From Fidelibacterota bacterium (GTDB lineage: Bacteria > Pseudomonadota > Alphaproteobacteria > Rhodospirillales > Rhodospirillaceae): a DNA stretch of 64,000 nt. Location: NCBI GenBank assembly GCA_947476065.1, contig CANJPG010000005.1, positions 1-64,000 on the forward strand, read 5' to 3'. Shown here one piece after another: positions 62,131 to 64,000 of the stretch. Below the pieces are notes generated by a model, which made no database searches, was not told where the DNA came from, and saw only the letters and a program-made list of their open reading frames with translations. A program made the position numbers and the translations under genes. Within the stretch, counting starts at the first letter, position 1. Each line of letters starts with the position of its first letter.

Positions 62131-62219
62131 CCTGGGAATTAATCCCAGGACGACGGTGGCGCATTTTGCGACGGCTTCACACTCCGCCGTCATCCTGTGA
62201 CTTGCCCCCAGGATCCAGG
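62131..62219. repeat. two REP-like palindromic elements
   Basis: CCTGGGAATTAATCCCAGG (62131-62149) is a near-perfect palindrome. At 62188-62219 an element starting CGTCATCCTGTGACTTG and ending CCCCAGGATCCAGG resembles the short palindromic repeats scattered between genes in many alphaproteobacteria. The two look like opposite-facing copies of one unit. They fill the 155-base gap between malic enzyme and the binding-protein gene and may act as a transcription-ending or mRNA-stabilising structure. Confidence 0.5.
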
Positions 62220-62226
62220 AGGAGTC

Positions 62227-64000
62227 TCACCCCTTCTGCATCTGCGCATCAATCACGGCAATCGCCGCGAGGTTGACAAGTCCACGCGCGGTCACGGAGG
62301 GCGTGGTGATGTGAGCAGGTTTGCCGATGCCAAGCAGGATGGGCCCCACCGGCAGTCCATGGGCCAGTGAGCGGACAAGATTGAGTGAGATGTTGGCGGC
62401 CTCGAGCGTCGGCATCACCAATAAGTTCGCAGCACCCTTCAAGCGCGAGTTGGGGAAAATCCTGAGGCGCAGGGCTTCGTCGAGGGCGACGTCGGCCTGC
62501 ATTTCGCCCTCGACCTCGAGGTCGGGATGCTCTTCCATCAGGATGCGCAGCGCGCGGCGCATTTTGCGCGAGGCCGGCGTCGAGCGTGCGCCGAAGTTCG
62601 AGGTGGCGATCAGCGCCACCTTCGGTGTGATGCCAAAGTCGCGCACCTTCTGGGCGGCGCGGGCGGTTTCCTGGGCGATCTCCTCGGCGCTGGGGTCTTC
62701 GGTGACGAAGGCGTCGCAGAGAAACACCGGGCCGTCGTCGAGCACCAGCAGACTCAACGCCGACGTGCGGTGCGCGCCAGGCGCCAGACCCAGGATGTCG
62801 GTGAGGTATTTCAGGTGCCAGTGATATTCGCCGTAAGAGCCGCAGATCATGGCGTCGGCGTCGCCCCGGGCCACCATCAGGGCGGCGATGACCGTGGAGT
62901 TTGTACGCACCACCGTGCGGGCAGTATCGGGCGCAACGCCTTTGCGCTCCATCAGCTGGTGATAGTTGCGCCAGTAGTCGCCGTAGCGCGCGTCGTCCTC
63001 GGGGTTGACCACCTCGAAGTCTTTGCCGGGCGAGAAGCCCAAGCCCAGCTTCCGCACGCGCTGTGAAATCACGCCGGGGCGGCCGATGAGGATGGGCCTC
63101 GCAATACCATCGTCCAGCACAGCTTTCACCGCGAACAGCACGCGTTCGTCTTCGCCCTCGGCAAAGGCGACGCGCTTGGGATTGGCGCGGGCCTGGTCGA
63201 AAACGGGCTTCATGACAAAGGCCGAGCGGTAGACGAACTGCTGCAGCTTCTCGCGGTACAGCTCGAGGTCGGCGATGGGGCGCGTGGCGACGCCTGAGTC
63301 CATTGCGGCCTTCGCAACGGCGGGCGCGATCTCGGACACCAGGCGCGGGTCGAAGGGCTTGGGGATCAGGTAGTCGGGGCCGAAGCGCATCTTGTCGCCG
63401 CCGTAAGCCGCAGCCGCCACATCGGAGACCGCGCCGCGCGCGAGTTTAGCAATGGCCTCGACGCAGGCGATCTTCATGGCGTCGTTGATGGTGGTCGCAC
63501 CCACGTCAAGCGCGCCGCGGAAGATGTAGGGGAAGCACAGAACGTTGTTCACCTGGTTCGGGAAGTCGGAACGGCCCGTGGCGATGATGGCGTCAGGTGC
63601 GGCTTCGCGCGCGAGGTTAGGCAGGATCTCGGGCTCGGGATTGGCGAGCGCCAGGATGAAGGGCTTCTTGGCCATGCCGCGCACCATGTCTTGGGTCAGC
63701 ACGCCAGGCGCCGAGAGGCCCAGGAACACGTCGGCCCCGGGCATAGCCTCGGCCAGCGTGCGCGCCTTGGTGGCGGAGGCGTATTCCTCTTTCTGCGCGG
63801 TCACGTCCTCGTTGCGGCCTTTGAACACCACGCCCAGATGATCGCAGAGGATGACGTTCTCGCGCTTCAGGCCGAGATCGACGAGCTGATTCAAACAGGC
63901 GATGCCCGCCGCGCCGCCGCCGGTCGACACAAGTTTCACATCGGCGATGTTCTTGCCCAAGAGACTGAGACCGTTAATCACCGCCGCCGCGACGACGATG
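62227..64000 (-). CDS. maeB: NADP-dependent malic enzyme with phosphotransacetylase-like domain (5' end outside window)
   Basis: The last 591 codons are present and the frame stays open to the edge, where IVVAAAVINGL matches the region after the malic catalytic motif. The NADP-binding part has VKLVSTGGGAAGIACLNQLVDLG. From about 230 residues into the visible part the PTA-like C-terminal domain begins (FDQARANPKRVAFAEGEDERVL, ICGSYGEYHWHLKYL, LLVMPTLEAANISLNLVRSLAHG). It decarboxylates malate to pyruvate; the PTA-like domain is usually regulatory (acetyl-CoA). Confidence 0.95.
   Translation of the reverse strand, partial: IVVAAAVINGLSLLGKNIADVKLVSTGGGAAGIACLNQLVDLGLKRENVILCDHLGVVFKGRNEDVTAQKEEYASATKARTLAEAMPGADVFLGLSAPGVLTQDMVRGMAKKPFILALANPEPEILPNLAREAAPDAIIATGRSDFPNQVNNVLCFPYIFRGALDVGATTINDAMKIACVEAIAKLARGAVSDVAAAAYGGDKMRFGPDYLIPKPFDPRLVSEIAPAVAKAAMDSGVATRPIADLELYREKLQQFVYRSAFVMKPVFDQARANPKRVAFAEGEDERVLFAVKAVLDDGIARPILIGRPGVISQRVRKLGLGFSPGKDFEVVNPEDDARYGDYWRNYHQLMERKGVAPDTARTVVRTNSTVIAALMVARGDADAMICGSYGEYHWHLKYLTDILGLAPGAHRTSALSLLVLDDGPVFLCDAFVTEDPSAEEIAQETARAAQKVRDFGITPKVALIATSNFGARSTPASRKMRRALRILMEEHPDLEVEGEMQADVALDEALRLRIFPNSRLKGAANLLVMPTLEAANISLNLVRSLAHGLPVGPILLGIGKPAHITTPSVTARGLVNLAAIAVIDAQMQKG

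Overview
This is a GC-rich, gene-dense stretch of alphaproteobacterial chromosome. The evidence for the class is a CcrM-type GANTC adenine methyltransferase with the extra C-terminal domain, a petABC bc1 operon whose Rieske subunit has a twin-arginine leader, ETF-ubiquinone oxidoreductase, PHB degradation genes (bdhA, phaZ), an NrdAB reductase, and the lgt / MidA-like methyltransferase / pgeF run. A genus cannot be named from sequence alone. I see no insertion sequence, prophage, CRISPR array, rRNA or plasmid gene. There is one tRNA (Gln, TTG). Most genes lie in tight operons with ATGA/TAATG overlaps, and four convergent pairs have stop codons overlapping by 3 to 4 bases. Layout: 0-10 kb holds a TetR/COQ9-like protein, proC, a YbjN-domain protein, a UbiK-like protein, then hldD-lgt-midA-like-pgeF-lipoprotein, prs, a secreted Cys-containing protein and a HAD phosphatase. 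10-16 kb has rplY-pth-ychF facing petABC, then trmL. 16-20.4 kb has an FkbM-type methyltransferase and a cca-DUF6111-nudix-DUF1285 operon. 20.4-28.4 kb is a Bat-like operon (MoxR, DUF58, two very large membrane proteins) and a GAF protein. 28.4-33.8 kb, on the minus strand, has ccrM, rnhB, a periplasmic peroxiredoxin, moaB, a UDG and two membrane proteins. 34-40.6 kb has ETF-QO, a TPR protein, ispE and a DsbD. 40.7-46.5 kb has tRNA-Gln, a double ABC ATPase, HU, bdhA, a GST and phaZ. 46.5-51.5 kb carries bioC, bioA-bioB and bioF-bioD. 51.5-56 kb has a DUF3775 protein, a glycerophosphodiester phosphodiesterase and nrdB/nrdA. 56.6-64 kb has a small protein, a gamma-glutamylcyclotransferase, a flippase, acuI, a peptide-binding protein and malic enzyme (cut by the window edge). 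The most interesting material is intergenic. (1) Three plus-strand loci (about 17.5, 29.6 and 57.0 kb) share one layout: a C-rich CCTCC loop that could pair with Shine-Dalgarno sequences, closed by a short stem, followed by a Rho-independent terminator with no protein gene reading into it. Two share a 22-base identical C-rich block. I read them as a family of trans-acting sRNAs resembling the alphaproteobacterial CUCCUCCC-loop (alpha-r14/suhB-like) class; one is antisense to the ccrM leader. (2) GANTC sites, the CcrM target, are clustered and phased in the gaps upstream of ccrM itself, the YbjN gene and HU, and before the 57-kb sRNA; several pairs are spaced exactly 9 bp start to start, and the ccrM and YbjN gaps also carry a perfect DnaA box and share a 16-bp block. 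This suggests a cell-cycle-wired set of promoters and sRNAs around ccrM. (3) Two NrdR-box-like 16-mers separated by 15 bp lie upstream of nrdA.
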